From positions 434,001 through 498,000 of the forward strand of contig NZ_FSRQ01000001.1 of NCBI RefSeq assembly GCF_900143185.1: a stretch of DNA of 64,000 bases, written 5' to 3'. The DNA comes from Chryseobacterium scophthalmum. GTDB lineage: Bacteria > Bacteroidota > Bacteroidia > Flavobacteriales > Weeksellaceae. A program made the translations under genes and the position numbers. The notes under the pieces were generated by a model that saw only the letters and a list, made by a program, of their open reading frames with translations, searched no databases and was not told where the DNA came from. Each line of letters begins with the position of its first letter. Positions within the stretch are counted from its first letter, which is position 1. Below, in pieces: positions 53,334-63,056 of this stretch.

Positions 53334-54503
53334 TTAAATGTCTTTGTGAGAATTAAAGAAATCAAGCATGGTTGTTAAAGCATTTTCACTGTGCATTCTT
53401 TCTCCGTTTTCAAGTGATTCCTGTGCTATTTTTGATGCTCTTTTAAACATATTCTTTTCATACTCAGAAATAGCGTTTTCTATTGTGTCAAATTGAGAAG
53501 AAGTTAGAGTTTCGCTTAATTCTAAAGCATCAAGCATTGCCATATTTACACCTTCACCTGCAAATGGCGGCATTAAATGGGCTGCATCACCAATAATGGT
53601 AAGGTTTTTTGCTGTTTTCCAGGTTTGGTCTAAAGGCATACAATAAATTGGGCGCGGAATAAAAGGAGTAGAAGTGTTTTCGAATAATTCATACCAAATA
53701 GGACTCCAATCTGGGTATTCTTTTTGAAACCATTTTAATACTTCAGATTTATTATAAAAATCTAAACCGGACGCAACTGCCCAATTTTCATCAGCTTTAA
53801 AACTTGTGTAAAAACCAATTTCACCATTTGCTTTTTGTCCCATTAAAATATTTTGCTCGTTCCCGAAAGCCATAATTTTTCCACCACGAAGTATTTCAGA
53901 AATATTTGGAACTCTTTTTTCGGCATCATAAATATTGCCTTCAAGCATTGTAATACCAGAATAAAATGGTTTGATGTCTGTAAGATAAGGCCGTATTTTT
54001 GAATTTGCGCCATCGGAACCGATTACAATATCTGCATATACGCTTTCCTTGTTTTTGAAATGTAGCATCCAGCCTTCATCTTGCTGTGTCATTGAAAGAA
54101 AATGACTGTCCCAAACAATGGTTTCAGGAGCTAAAGATTCAAGCAGAATTTTTCGTAAAACACCTCGGTCTATTTCCGGACGGAAATGTTCGTCTCCAAA
54201 ATTTTCATCATGCTTTTCTCCGTGATCGCTGAAGAATATTTCTGCTTTATGGTTTGTAATGGTCGATTGATCTGCACCGACCATAAAATTGTTTTTAAAA
54301 TCTTCCAAAAGACCCGCTTTTCGCAATGCCGCCAAACCAGATTCATCATGTAGATCAAGAGGGGAGCCTTGTACGCGTGCATTTTTATTTAAATCTCTTT
54401 CATACACTTTTACGTCAACACCTTTTAGTTGTAAAAGTTTTGCCAACGTCAATCCACCCGGACCTCCTCCTACAATGGCTACTTTTTTATTTTGTAATAA
54501 CAT
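53334..54503 (-). CDS. Tet(X)-like FAD-dependent monooxygenase
   Basis: 389 residues. The dinucleotide motif is 'KVAIVGGGPGGLTLAKLLQL' at the start. 'VKVYERDLNKNARVQGSPLD' and 'LHDESGLAALRKAGLL' are very close to the corresponding parts of Tet(X), and 'ITIIGDAAHLMPPFAGEGVN'-type ('LTIIGDAAHLMPPFAGEGVN') is the second FAD motif. Tet(X) hydroxylates tetracyclines, and related chromosomal flavoproteins act on other aromatic substrates. The length and almost all motif spacings match Tet(X). It is encoded 25 bp after an AraC regulator on the same strand. Antibiotic activity cannot be concluded from this alone. Confidence 0.85.
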   Translation of the reverse strand: MLLQNKKVAIVGGGPGGLTLAKLLQLKGVDVKVYERDLNKNARVQGSPLDLHDESGLAALRKAGLLEDFKNNFMVGADQSTITNHKAEIFFSDHGEKHDENFGDEHFRPEIDRGVLRKILLESLAPETIVWDSHFLSMTQQDEGWMLHFKNKESVYADIVIGSDGANSKIRPYLTDIKPFYSGITMLEGNIYDAEKRVPNISEILRGGKIMAFGNEQNILMGQKANGEIGFYTSFKADENWAVASGLDFYNKSEVLKWFQKEYPDWSPIWYELFENTSTPFIPRPIYCMPLDQTWKTAKNLTIIGDAAHLMPPFAGEGVNMAMLDALELSETLTSSQFDTIENAISEYEKNMFKRASKIAQESLENGERMHSENALTTMLDFFNSHKDI

Positions 54504-54528
54504 TATTTTTAAATTTTATAATGCAAAA

Positions 54529-55278
54529 TTACTTTTGGCTGTAGACTAAAAATTGTAAAAATCGGTCGTTTTCGTTTTTGTGTAATTCTTTTGGTGAAAC
54601 ACCAGAGAGTTGTTTTATTTCTTTGATGAAATGCGATTGGTCTGTAAAATTAAGTTGCGGATAAAGTTCTCCATTTTTAATATGGTCAAGTGACACCTGA
54701 AAACGAAGAATTTTACAATATGCTTTTAAAGAAAGCCCAAATTGCTGGTTAAAATAACGGTTGATTTGTCGTGGACTCCACAAAATTTTTTCAGAAAGTT
54801 CTTTGATCGGGATCTCGCCGTTTGATTCAAAAATTAACTGGAATAATCTACGTTTTCTTTCATCTGTTTTTTCAGGTAATAAGTTTGAAATTTTTTGTGT
54901 GATTTTTTCGCAAAATTGATCAAAGTCATTCAAATCATCAAGATTAAAGCCCCAAAAGTCATTCTGCAGTATCTTTCCGGAATTTAAAATGTCAGCAATA
55001 GATTCTTTAAAAATATATTCAATCGCAAAAGGATGAAAACTTACGGAAAAGAAATTTGAAATTTCAGGAGTAGTATATTTTGGTTTGGTTTCTAAACCCA
55101 ACAATGCAACGATAAGCGTTTGGTCATTTGTCTTTGAAAATATAAGATCAACTTTCCCATTAGGAATAATTACAGCATTTTGCTGTTGCGAAATATTCTG
55201 TAATGAAGAAAAACAATAGACAAGATCTGCTAAAGATTGATTTGGCTCAACAAGTTTAAAATTTAGCTTTTTTTCCAT
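54529..55278 (-). CDS. AraC family regulator next to the Tet(X)-like gene
   Basis: 249 residues. The N-terminus ('NFKLVEPNQSLADLVYCFSS') belongs to the DUF6597-like sensor group; the AraC pair of helix-turn-helices is 'KELSEKILWSPRQINRYFNQ' and 'LNFTDQSHFIKEIKQLSGVS'. It is transcribed in the same direction as the flavin monooxygenase, 25 bp apart, so the two likely form an operon and the regulator may control it. A TACATTTG element lies upstream. Confidence 0.85.
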   Translation of the reverse strand: MEKKLNFKLVEPNQSLADLVYCFSSLQNISQQQNAVIIPNGKVDLIFSKTNDQTLIVALLGLETKPKYTTPEISNFFSVSFHPFAIEYIFKESIADILNSGKILQNDFWGFNLDDLNDFDQFCEKITQKISNLLPEKTDERKRRLFQLIFESNGEIPIKELSEKILWSPRQINRYFNQQFGLSLKAYCKILRFQVSLDHIKNGELYPQLNFTDQSHFIKEIKQLSGVSPKELHKNENDRFLQFLVYSQK

Positions 55279-55360
55279 TACTTTTTAGGATGTTGTCTCT
55301 TTCAATTATAGATAAGAATTCGGTCTTATTTAAATATTACACCTTTTATATTGCTAATTA

Positions 55361-55368
55361 CAAATGTA
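55361..55368 (-). promoter_or_regulatory. Candidate -7 element for the AraC/Tet(X)-like operon
   Basis: TACATTTG on the reverse strand, 83 bp upstream of the AraC start codon, matches TAnnTTTG. No TTTG -33 element at normal spacing. Confidence 0.4.
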
Positions 55369-55407
55369 GTAAACTTAGAAGAAGAAAAGTTGTAGAATGA
55401 AAAAAAT

Positions 55408-55436
55408 AGCCATGGTTTGATGATTAAACCATGGCT
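55408..55436. terminator. Intrinsic terminator after the TonB-type receptor gene
   Basis: An 11-bp perfect stem (AGCCATGGTTT and AAACCATGGCT, 7-base loop) is followed on the reverse strand by a T-run (TATTTTTTTC). It terminates the receptor gene ending at 55460; the T-rich stretch on the other side would also allow termination from the left. Confidence 0.85.
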
Positions 55437-55459
55437 GTAATTATTTTTTATAAATGTGA

Positions 55460-57550
55460 TTAGAAGGTTGTTGCAGGAGCGGTATCATTATTCAGTTTAC
55501 GATTAACTTCATTCTTTTTACCTTTGGCAAAATCGTAACCGATTCCCAGAATAAACATATTTCTATTGTTGTAAATATTGGTTGTTCCCATATAGTTTAC
55601 CAAACTTGCATCAAGTGTTTTTGTTTTATATCTTGATGGCATTCCCAACCAGTACATTCCGGTCGTGAACGTCCAGTCTTTCATTTTGTAATTGGCAAAA
55701 ATGTGGTTTTGATTTTCATTGGTACTTAAAAAAGCTCCACTTAATGTATAAACAGGAATATTAAACATATAGGTAAGGCTCAAATTTTTATATTCAGAAG
55801 AAATAGTAAAATTATTTCCTAAATAATTATTTTTAAGCAAAGCACCTGAGTTTGTTTTTACACGTTGCATTGTAGGATAAATATTGGCTTTTATAACCAA
55901 TAATCTATTTCCAAAAGGTTTTACCGATCCTGTAAACTGCACTCCTGTTCGTGAACTAAACTGTGCATTTTCGTAGGTTAATGCGTATTGAGTATTGTTA
56001 TTATACAAAACATACATACTGTTAATCGCATTGTCTACATAGTTGTAGAAGAGATTCGCATTAAAATCAAAGAATTTATTATTGTAAGAATAATTCAAAT
56101 TATTATTCCACGCTTTTTGTATGTTAAGATAAGGGTTTCCTGTAGACACAATATTAGGAACAACCTGATTGATGTTCGGGCTCAATGATGCACTTCCAGG
56201 GCTGTAAGGTGTATAGCTGCTTGTGAATCGCAGACTTTGATTTTTTTTGAGCTCGTATCCCAAAATTATTTTAGGCGTGATAGTCCAGTCGTCATCTGTG
56301 GTTGCAGCCGTTTTATTGTGAATATTGGTTAAACCTAAACCAATACGATACATCAGTTTTTTGCTTTTACCTGCAAATTCAGAATATAAATATTGAGTTA
56401 AATAATTAACAGAATAATCGAAATTTCCTGCTAAGTTTTCAAGCATATTATCAACGTTATTATTATCAATTCTATACCCGGTACTTAGTTTCCCTGCTTT
56501 GAAATCATGAGTGTAAGCAACTTCTCCTACAATGCTGTTTTGTTTGGCCTTTAGGTTCATATCATTATCAAAAACAATATTTCCGGAGCCAATAATCCAT
56601 TCTTTATCTAATTGAAAACTTTCGCTGGTGTAGGATGATCCTACAATATTAAAACTGATTTCGTCTTTTTTGCTTAATTTTTTAGAAAAATATAGATCAA
56701 GCTTTGGAGGATTGTAACTTTCTCCGCTGTATTGCGATGTTCCGTGCAGTTCTGAGCTATTATCTTTGGTGAAAATACTTTGCCCATTTCCTTTAGAGAA
56801 ATAATTGTAAATATTCATCGAAAATTTTGCCTGAAAAACATAATTATCTATCAAAGAATTGGTATATCTTAAAGCAATATCCTGATAAGTATATCCGAAA
56901 TGATCTATTTTATTTTCATTGGTATTGTAATGAGAATTTTGCAAAGTATAATTGTAGACTCTGTTTACAGCACGATTGTCGTAATCTCTGAAATTAATTG
57001 AATATTCAAGTCCTAAATTATTCCTTCCGTTTGTATAATTCGCATAAGCTTGTCCGTTTACAAAACCAGTTGTTAATGCCGAGCTCACAGAACTACCTGC
57101 TGCAAAACCAAGTTCCGGATTTCTTGTGATAATATTAACCACAGTATCGGCTCTTGTCGCCCATCGGGTAGGTGGATTGTCATAATATTCAACTCGTACT
57201 ACATTTTCAGGTCTTATACCTCGAGCTTGTAATTCTGTAGATTCAACACCATTAATTAAAAGTAAAAATTTACCTCCTTTAATACTGGTGATACTGCTGG
57301 AAATAGGATCAAACTGAAGTTCGGGCAAAGTCTGTAATAAATCATTGGCGTATCTGGCTTTTTTTAAAGCTTCTTCATCAAAACTGTAAACTGCCTTATC
57401 TACAAATTGTTTTTTACGTTGCGATTTTATCAGAACCTCCTGAATATCTTTTGTATTTTGAACCGAATCTTTAACTGTTGAAGTATTGTTTTCCTGTGCA
57501 AAAGCTAAGCTGCCTATTATTAAGAAGGCTAAACTTATTTGTTTTTTCAT
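55460..57550 (-). CDS. TonB-dependent receptor-like outer-membrane beta-barrel protein
   Basis: 696 residues with signal peptide ('KKQISLAFLIIGSLAFAQ'). A plug-like domain follows ('LLQTLPELQFDPISSSITSI', 'VVRVEYYDNPPTRWATRADT', 'VVNIITRNPELGFAAG'), then a long barrel of alternating aromatic strands. The carboxypeptidase-D-like N-terminal domain common in SusC is absent, so it is of the shorter outer-membrane receptor type. It takes up an unknown ligand with TonB energy. A good promoter is visible upstream and a terminator follows. Confidence 0.85.
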   Translation of the reverse strand: MKKQISLAFLIIGSLAFAQENNTSTVKDSVQNTKDIQEVLIKSQRKKQFVDKAVYSFDEEALKKARYANDLLQTLPELQFDPISSSITSIKGGKFLLLINGVESTELQARGIRPENVVRVEYYDNPPTRWATRADTVVNIITRNPELGFAAGSSVSSALTTGFVNGQAYANYTNGRNNLGLEYSINFRDYDNRAVNRVYNYTLQNSHYNTNENKIDHFGYTYQDIALRYTNSLIDNYVFQAKFSMNIYNYFSKGNGQSIFTKDNSSELHGTSQYSGESYNPPKLDLYFSKKLSKKDEISFNIVGSSYTSESFQLDKEWIIGSGNIVFDNDMNLKAKQNSIVGEVAYTHDFKAGKLSTGYRIDNNNVDNMLENLAGNFDYSVNYLTQYLYSEFAGKSKKLMYRIGLGLTNIHNKTAATTDDDWTITPKIILGYELKKNQSLRFTSSYTPYSPGSASLSPNINQVVPNIVSTGNPYLNIQKAWNNNLNYSYNNKFFDFNANLFYNYVDNAINSMYVLYNNNTQYALTYENAQFSSRTGVQFTGSVKPFGNRLLVIKANIYPTMQRVKTNSGALLKNNYLGNNFTISSEYKNLSLTYMFNIPVYTLSGAFLSTNENQNHIFANYKMKDWTFTTGMYWLGMPSRYKTKTLDASLVNYMGTTNIYNNRNMFILGIGYDFAKGKKNEVNRKLNNDTAPATTF

Positions 57551-57578
57551 GTAGTTTTCTTGGAAATATTATCGGCCT

Positions 57579-57609
57579 CAAATTTAGAACAATCGATTGT
57601 CTTATCAAA
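57579..57609 (-). promoter_or_regulatory. Bacteroidetes-type promoter of the receptor gene
   Basis: On the reverse strand TTTG (57606-57609) and TAAATTTG (57579-57586) are separated by 19 bp, the consensus spacing for the Bacteroidetes primary sigma factor. The start codon is 29 bp downstream of the -7 element. Confidence 0.7.
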
Positions 57610-57741
57610 AGAAATTTCACGTTAATTGGAATAATTTAATTGTATTTCTTTATAAAATTTTATAAAATATAGAAACAAGTAATACATTTTTAATTTATTA
57701 CTGTGAAAAAGTCTCTGGAATTTGATTTTCGTTATGAGCTA

Positions 57742-58029
57742 TTAATTATTGGGATATTCTTTTTTCAAATTTTTATCTAAAATAAAAGGTACAAAAGGCA
57801 ACACAGATCCTACAAGATATATGATAATTCTTTTAATGCTCCATTTGTATTTCAGAGAAGCAGCAATGAGAATGACCATGTAAATAAGAAATAAAACCCC
57901 GTGAATCCAGCCAAAATATTTTACAGGCTCAGCAATATCAAGTATATATTTAATGGGCATTGCAATAAAAAGTAAAATTAAATAGGAGATACCTTCGATG
58001 ATTGCAGTTTTACGGTATAGATTGATCAT
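57742..58029 (-). CDS. Small DUF3817 integral membrane protein
   Basis: 95 residues with three hydrophobic helices ('AIIEGISYLILLFIAMPIKY', 'FGWIHGVLFLIYMVILIAAS', 'IIIYLVGSVLPFVPFILDKN'). 'GISYLILLFIAMPIKY' and 'GWIHGVLF' are the conserved pieces of DUF3817. Function is unknown; such proteins are common in bacteria and sit in the inner membrane. It lies alone, with the divergent efflux operon starting about 240 bp away. Confidence 0.8.
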   Translation of the reverse strand: MINLYRKTAIIEGISYLILLFIAMPIKYILDIAEPVKYFGWIHGVLFLIYMVILIAASLKYKWSIKRIIIYLVGSVLPFVPFILDKNLKKEYPNN

Positions 58030-58270
58030 AAAATTAGAATGGTTTAGACTGTTGATTTTTCAATATTTTTTTTTGAATGTCAATAATAAATCAAAAAACA
58101 GATAAAATTGATGCTCTTTTCTTATCGGGTATAAAAATGCAACAAATTATTCTATATTAAATCGAATTTTAGTGATTTTTTAATTAAATTTATACCACTA
58201 TAAATCATGTGAACTGTCGTACGGGAAAATTCTAAACGGTAAAATAGTTTAAATAGAAAATTTTAAAAGT

Positions 58271-59701
58271 ATGAGATTCAGGAAAATTCTGCTTACTTCT
58301 TTTCTGGTGATTTCCTCGCAAACATTTTGTCAGCAACTGACACTGAAACAATGTATAGAAAAAGGGAAACAAAATAATGTCATTATAAAACTGGCAGAGC
58401 AATCTCTGGAAACCCGGGAAAAACTTCTGCAATCCAACAAAAACAACAGTCTTCCGAAAGTAGATTTTCTTGGCGGCTACAATTATATCGGTGAGCCTTT
58501 AAAAGTTAATCTGCAACAGGTAAAAGACGGAATTGTGGAAGGTTCGGCAAATCAAAGTGTGTATTCTGCCAATGCAGCGTATCAACAGATTACGGGAAAC
58601 CAGCTTTCACAACAGGTTCAGGATGTTATTTACCAAACCTCTAAAGATATTATCAGTGCAGTTTATCCCAACTATAATCCTGCAATTACAAAACAAAGTT
58701 ATTTTTTAGCAGGAATTTTGGTGCGTCAACCTATTTATTTAGGTGGAAAATTAAATGCAACAAAAGAGCTTTCAAAACAGCAGGTAGAAAGCGGAAAAGC
58801 AAACTTAGAGTCTTCTCAGGATCTTACAGCTTATAATATTTCTTTAAATTACATTCAGGTAATGTATCTGAATTCGATGATCAAAAAACAAGAGAAGATT
58901 GTAGAATCTCTTGAAAACAATGAAAAATATGCGCAAAGCCTTCTGAAAGCCGAGATTATTCCACCTTACCTGAAAAACTGGTCAAATATTACAAAACTTC
59001 AAGGCGAAACTAATCTTAAAAACCTTAAACTTGAAAAAGAAAATGCGCTGTTAACGTTGAAAGACTTGATGGGAATTTCTCTTGATGAATCATTGGATAT
59101 TAATGAAGAGCTGAATGAGGATATTGACGTACCTAATTTTTCTTCGTCTGAAAATAATGCAGATTTAAAATTATTATTAAGCAAAAAGAAAGAAGCTGAA
59201 ACTACTCACAATATTACAAAATCGCTTTCAAGACCTAACATTTTTGCCATTGGAAACTATCAGTTTTTCAGAAACGATTTACCGCTAATTACTCCACCTT
59301 GGTTGGTTGGGATAGAAATGCAATGGACGCTTTTTGACCCTGAAAGAAAATCCAGAAATCTGGCTTCGCAATCTTTAATAAAAGAAGCCGATCTTTTGAT
59401 CAATCAAAAGCAAAAATCAGTGAATTTGGCAACCAAAATTTCTGAAAATAAATTAATAAGCTTTAAAGAGCAGAACGAAACATTCGATGCTGCAAGAAAA
59501 CAGACGTATACTACGACTGAAATGGTAAGGAAAAGAATGGAAAACAGTTTGTCTTCTGTAAAAGATGTGAACGATGCTTTGCAGCTTCAGTACGAAGCCG
59601 AAAAACTATATTATACGTCTTTAGTTGCCTATCAAACGGTGATTGCGACTTATTTTTACATTACCGGAAACGTCGAAAATATAACCAATTACATTCCTTA
59701 A
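58271..59701 (+). CDS. TolC family outer-membrane efflux protein
   Basis: 476 residues: signal peptide ('KILLTSFLVISSQTFCQ'), then TolC-type pseudo-repeats of coiled coil and strand ('QLTLKQCIEKGKQNNVIIKL', 'DFLGGYNYIGEPLKVNL', 'LAGILVRQPIYLGGKLNATK' and 'LVGIEMQWTLFDPERKSRNL'). It forms the outer-membrane exit duct and a periplasmic tunnel. The membrane-fusion protein starts 11 bp downstream and two ABC-2 permeases follow, so this is the first gene of a four-gene export operon. Confidence 0.9.
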   Translation: MRFRKILLTSFLVISSQTFCQQLTLKQCIEKGKQNNVIIKLAEQSLETREKLLQSNKNNSLPKVDFLGGYNYIGEPLKVNLQQVKDGIVEGSANQSVYSANAAYQQITGNQLSQQVQDVIYQTSKDIISAVYPNYNPAITKQSYFLAGILVRQPIYLGGKLNATKELSKQQVESGKANLESSQDLTAYNISLNYIQVMYLNSMIKKQEKIVESLENNEKYAQSLLKAEIIPPYLKNWSNITKLQGETNLKNLKLEKENALLTLKDLMGISLDESLDINEELNEDIDVPNFSSSENNADLKLLLSKKKEAETTHNITKSLSRPNIFAIGNYQFFRNDLPLITPPWLVGIEMQWTLFDPERKSRNLASQSLIKEADLLINQKQKSVNLATKISENKLISFKEQNETFDAARKQTYTTTEMVRKRMENSLSSVKDVNDALQLQYEAEKLYYTSLVAYQTVIATYFYITGNVENITNYIP

Positions 59702-59712
59702 ACTGATAAAAA

Positions 59713-60708
59713 ATGAAAAACTTTATAAAAAATTACTGGGCGGTTTTCATTCCAATTATTGTATTGGTTATTGCTCTGGTTTACCTTTTTCAAAATAAAT
59801 CTCCAGAAAAGAATAAAGAGAGCGTAATAGGAATGGTAGATGCCGAATTTGTGGATGTTTCTGCTTCGTTGCCCGGAAGAGTGATTGAATTATTGGTGAA
59901 AGAAGGAGACGAGGTAAAAGAAGGACAGGTTGTAGCTCAAATGAAAACTTCTGAAATTGAGACGATTCAGGCGCAGGTTTCAGAAGCGGTGACGGTTGCT
60001 CAAAATCAACTGGATAAAATCAATCGTGGAGTAGAACCTGAAGTTTTAAAATCTGCAGAAAATCTTCAACAGATTGCAAAACAACAAATGGATCTGATGA
60101 ATAAAACCTACACCCGTTTTCAGAATCTTTATTCGGAAGGTGTAATTTCAGGACAGGAAAGAGATGTTATTTATTTCAAATATAAAGCGGCACAAAAAGA
60201 ACTGGAAACAGCTAATCTTAATGTTCAACTTCTACAACGCGGAAATAATCAGGAATTAAAAAATTCGGCTCAGGCAATTTTAAATCAGGCGAAAGGTGCC
60301 GATCAGCTTGCTCAGGAAATAAAAGATAATGCTTCTATAAAAGCGCCTGCTTCAGGGAAAATTTCTACAATGATTTCCAATAAAGGAGAAATGGTAAATG
60401 CGGGTTATCCCATGATGACAATTCAGAAGGACAATTCTTTTTTTGTGAAATTTAATCTCCGTCAAAATCAAATGACCAAAATTGATAAAGGCAGTACCGT
60501 AAAAATGAAAATCCCAGGTTGTTTGCCGGAAGAAATAAAAGGAACTGTTGTAGAGCTAGCTCCGGCTTTAGGATATGCAGATTGGGTTCCCGAAAAGCAG
60601 AATGGTGAATTTGAACTGAGAACATTCCAGATTAAGGTAAAACCTGAAAATATCAATTCCATAAAAGGACTTCGCTCAGGAATGACTGCACAGCTTGTTT
60701 TTGATTAA
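59713..60708 (+). CDS. HlyD-family membrane fusion protein
   Basis: 331 residues. One N-terminal membrane helix ('YWAVFIPIIVLVIALVYLF') is followed by the biotinyl-lipoyl-like halves 'VIELLVKEGDEVKEGQVVAQ' and 'SIKAPASGKISTMISNKGEM' flanking a coiled-coil hairpin (about 95-195). The C-terminal beta barrel has 'DKGSTVKMKIPGCLPEEIKG'. It links the inner-membrane permeases with TolC. The permease gene follows after about 30 bp. Confidence 0.9.
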   Translation: MKNFIKNYWAVFIPIIVLVIALVYLFQNKSPEKNKESVIGMVDAEFVDVSASLPGRVIELLVKEGDEVKEGQVVAQMKTSEIETIQAQVSEAVTVAQNQLDKINRGVEPEVLKSAENLQQIAKQQMDLMNKTYTRFQNLYSEGVISGQERDVIYFKYKAAQKELETANLNVQLLQRGNNQELKNSAQAILNQAKGADQLAQEIKDNASIKAPASGKISTMISNKGEMVNAGYPMMTIQKDNSFFVKFNLRQNQMTKIDKGSTVKMKIPGCLPEEIKGTVVELAPALGYADWVPEKQNGEFELRTFQIKVKPENINSIKGLRSGMTAQLVFD

Positions 60709-60741
60709 AAACATTCTCTTAATTCAGAAAAATTAAAACTA

Positions 60742-61908
60742 TTGAAAACCATCAGCCAAATCATGATCCGGGAATGGAAACGAATTTTTTCGATTCCTAA
60801 TTTCTACGTGATCCTGTTAGTCATTCCGCCGATTATTTTTCTTTTTTACGGATTTATTTATCAGAAACAATTTGCAAAAGAGCTTCCAATGGCGGTTTGG
60901 GATGAAGATCAATCTTCTGTTTCGCGAACGTTGATCGATATGATGGAACATAATGAGTATATTCACTTTACTCAAACGGTTTACAGCAATGCAGAAATTG
61001 AGAAATTAATGCGGGAAGGAAAGATCTTCGGAGCGGTACATTTTCCAAAAAATATGGAGTCTGATGTCAAAAAAAATCATCAGTCGAATATAACGCTTTA
61101 TACCAACGGTGCTTATCTGGTTCCTGCAAAAATGATTTACAAAGGCGCAGCTGGAGTTATTATCAAAGGTGGTCTTGCGGTTGTTCTTCAAAAAGCCGAA
61201 AAACAAGGAATGCCTGCTGAAAAAGCAAATACTTTGGTACAGCCCATTAAACTCAATACAACAACATTATACAATCCAGATTTCAATTATCAGATGTATC
61301 TTACTCCGGGATTGATAACGGTTGGTCTTCAAATGGCGCTGATTGTTGCAGCAGTTTTAATTTTAAATCTTGAGTTTAAACGAAACACCATTGATGAACT
61401 TTTACAGATTTCGACATCATCTTCGCAGATTGTGATCGGAAAAATGCTGGCTCATCTTTGTATTTCGTGGATTCTATTTTTATTGGTTGCTTACGTTGTT
61501 TTTCCTGTTTATGAATTGGGAAAACCCGAAACTGATTTTAATTTTTTCCTGATTTATACATTGATGTCTTTAGCGTGTATCGGAATTGGAATGATGCTTT
61601 CTGCAATCTCTAATAATCTGCTTTTTGTAACGGATGTTGCCTTATTTTTTACTTCACCTGCATTTGTTTTTAGTGGCTTTACATTTCCGAGATGGGCAAT
61701 GCCTTGGTACGACCAGTTTTATGCAGACATCATGCCTTATACTCACTTTTTAGACGGATTTATTAAGCTTTATTTTATGGAGCTTCCATTGTCTTATGCT
61801 ACTCCTGAAATTGTAAAATTGCTGGTTTTTATTGGAGTCACATTTCCTTTGAGCGTTGTATTTTTTCAGAAAAAAATCAATCAATATCTTAAAGAAAATC
61901 AGGCATGA
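60742..61908 (+). CDS. ABC-2 type permease, first of two
   Basis: 388 residues starting with TTG at 60742; an ATG at 60763 is an alternative. One N-terminal helix ('FYVILLVIPPIIFLFYGFIY'), a large periplasmic part, then five helices from about 190 ('LTPGLITVGLQMALIVAAVL', 'HLCISWILFLLVAYVVF', 'FLIYTLMSLACIGIGMMLSA'), as in YhhJ/YbhR-like ABC-2 permeases. It overlaps the next gene by 4 bp (ATGA). No nucleotide-binding domain is present in it or nearby. Confidence 0.85.
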   Translation: MKTISQIMIREWKRIFSIPNFYVILLVIPPIIFLFYGFIYQKQFAKELPMAVWDEDQSSVSRTLIDMMEHNEYIHFTQTVYSNAEIEKLMREGKIFGAVHFPKNMESDVKKNHQSNITLYTNGAYLVPAKMIYKGAAGVIIKGGLAVVLQKAEKQGMPAEKANTLVQPIKLNTTTLYNPDFNYQMYLTPGLITVGLQMALIVAAVLILNLEFKRNTIDELLQISTSSSQIVIGKMLAHLCISWILFLLVAYVVFPVYELGKPETDFNFFLIYTLMSLACIGIGMMLSAISNNLLFVTDVALFFTSPAFVFSGFTFPRWAMPWYDQFYADIMPYTHFLDGFIKLYFMELPLSYATPEIVKLLVFIGVTFPLSVVFFQKKINQYLKENQA

Positions 61909-63050
61909 AAGAGGTTTTAGAAATACTGAAAAGAGAAATTAGAAACGTTTCAAAAGATTCGAGTCTGTTTCTGATTTTGCTTTTGGCGCCGATTCTTTAT
62001 GCATTTATGTATGGAAGTATTTACCTGAATAAAGGTGAAGAAAAAGTAAGATTGGCGTTGATTGATAACGATGGAACTGCAATTTCCAGAACATTAACAC
62101 AACAATTAAACTCGACTCCGATGATAGAAATTGTGCCGAGTTCAAATATTTCTGAAGCTCAGGAAATGATGTTTCAGGGAGAAGTCCAGGGCTATTTTTA
62201 TATTCAGTCAGGTTTTGAAAAGAATATTTTTTCGTTGAAACAGACGAATGTGAATTTAGTTTTGAATGCTTCACGATTTTTACCCTCAAGCGATTTGCTG
62301 AGTACCGCTACAAAAGTCTGTCTTACCGTTGGAGCAGGCGTAAGAAAAACATATTTTAATAAGCAGGGAATGGGGGAGGACGAGGCGATGAAAATGACCA
62401 ATCCTATTAATATGGATTATCGACCGTTGTATAATTCCAGCATGACTTACGGTGCGTTTCTTTTGCCCGGTTTATTAGCGATTATTTTACAACAAACCCT
62501 TTTGATTGGTGTTGCAGCAGCTTTTACATCAGAAAGAGAAGAGAAGAAATTATTAAATCTTTATCAAATTTCAAAGCAAAGCATTTCTAAAATGATTTTT
62601 GGAAAAAGTCTGCTTTATTTTGTTGTATTTATGATTTTCGGGCTCTTCTTTTCAGTAGTGAATTTTTCAGTTTTTGATGTTGAGGTCAGAGGAAATTACT
62701 TCGACCTTGCTGTTGTTTCTGCATTATTTATTGCAACGATCATTGTCTTTGGAATGCTGATTGGCAGTTTCTTTAAAACTAAACTTTTTGCATTTCAGGT
62801 TTTGGTATTTTCGTCTTATCCTATTTTTTTAATTACGGGATATTCTATGCCTTATCAAGCATTGCCAAGATTTGTTCAGATTTTGTCTGATATGTTGCCA
62901 ACTTCTCCGTTTCTCAAAACTTATATTTCGATTGTACAAGCAGGAGGTTCGCTTTCTGAGAATCTAAGTTCCATAATTCATTTGATTGTTTTATGGATTG
63001 TTTTTGAACTTCTTTTAATTCTTAGAATAAAATATTTAGTTAAAATATAA
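61905..63050 (+). CDS. ABC-2 type permease, second of two
   Basis: 381 residues with the same layout as the first permease: N-terminal helix ('SLFLILLLAPILYAFMYGSI'), periplasmic domain with 'KVRLALIDNDGTAISRTLTQ', and a C-terminal helix bundle with 'GAFLLPGLLAIILQQTLLIG'. The two form a likely heterodimeric transmembrane unit for the HlyD/TolC pair. The stop is only 6 bp from the end of the convergent sdhB gene. The ATPase partner must be encoded elsewhere. Confidence 0.85.
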   Translation: MKEVLEILKREIRNVSKDSSLFLILLLAPILYAFMYGSIYLNKGEEKVRLALIDNDGTAISRTLTQQLNSTPMIEIVPSSNISEAQEMMFQGEVQGYFYIQSGFEKNIFSLKQTNVNLVLNASRFLPSSDLLSTATKVCLTVGAGVRKTYFNKQGMGEDEAMKMTNPINMDYRPLYNSSMTYGAFLLPGLLAIILQQTLLIGVAAAFTSEREEKKLLNLYQISKQSISKMIFGKSLLYFVVFMIFGLFFSVVNFSVFDVEVRGNYFDLAVVSALFIATIIVFGMLIGSFFKTKLFAFQVLVFSSYPIFLITGYSMPYQALPRFVQILSDMLPTSPFLKTYISIVQAGGSLSENLSSIIHLIVLWIVFELLLILRIKYLVKI

Positions 63051-63056
63051 AGGTTT

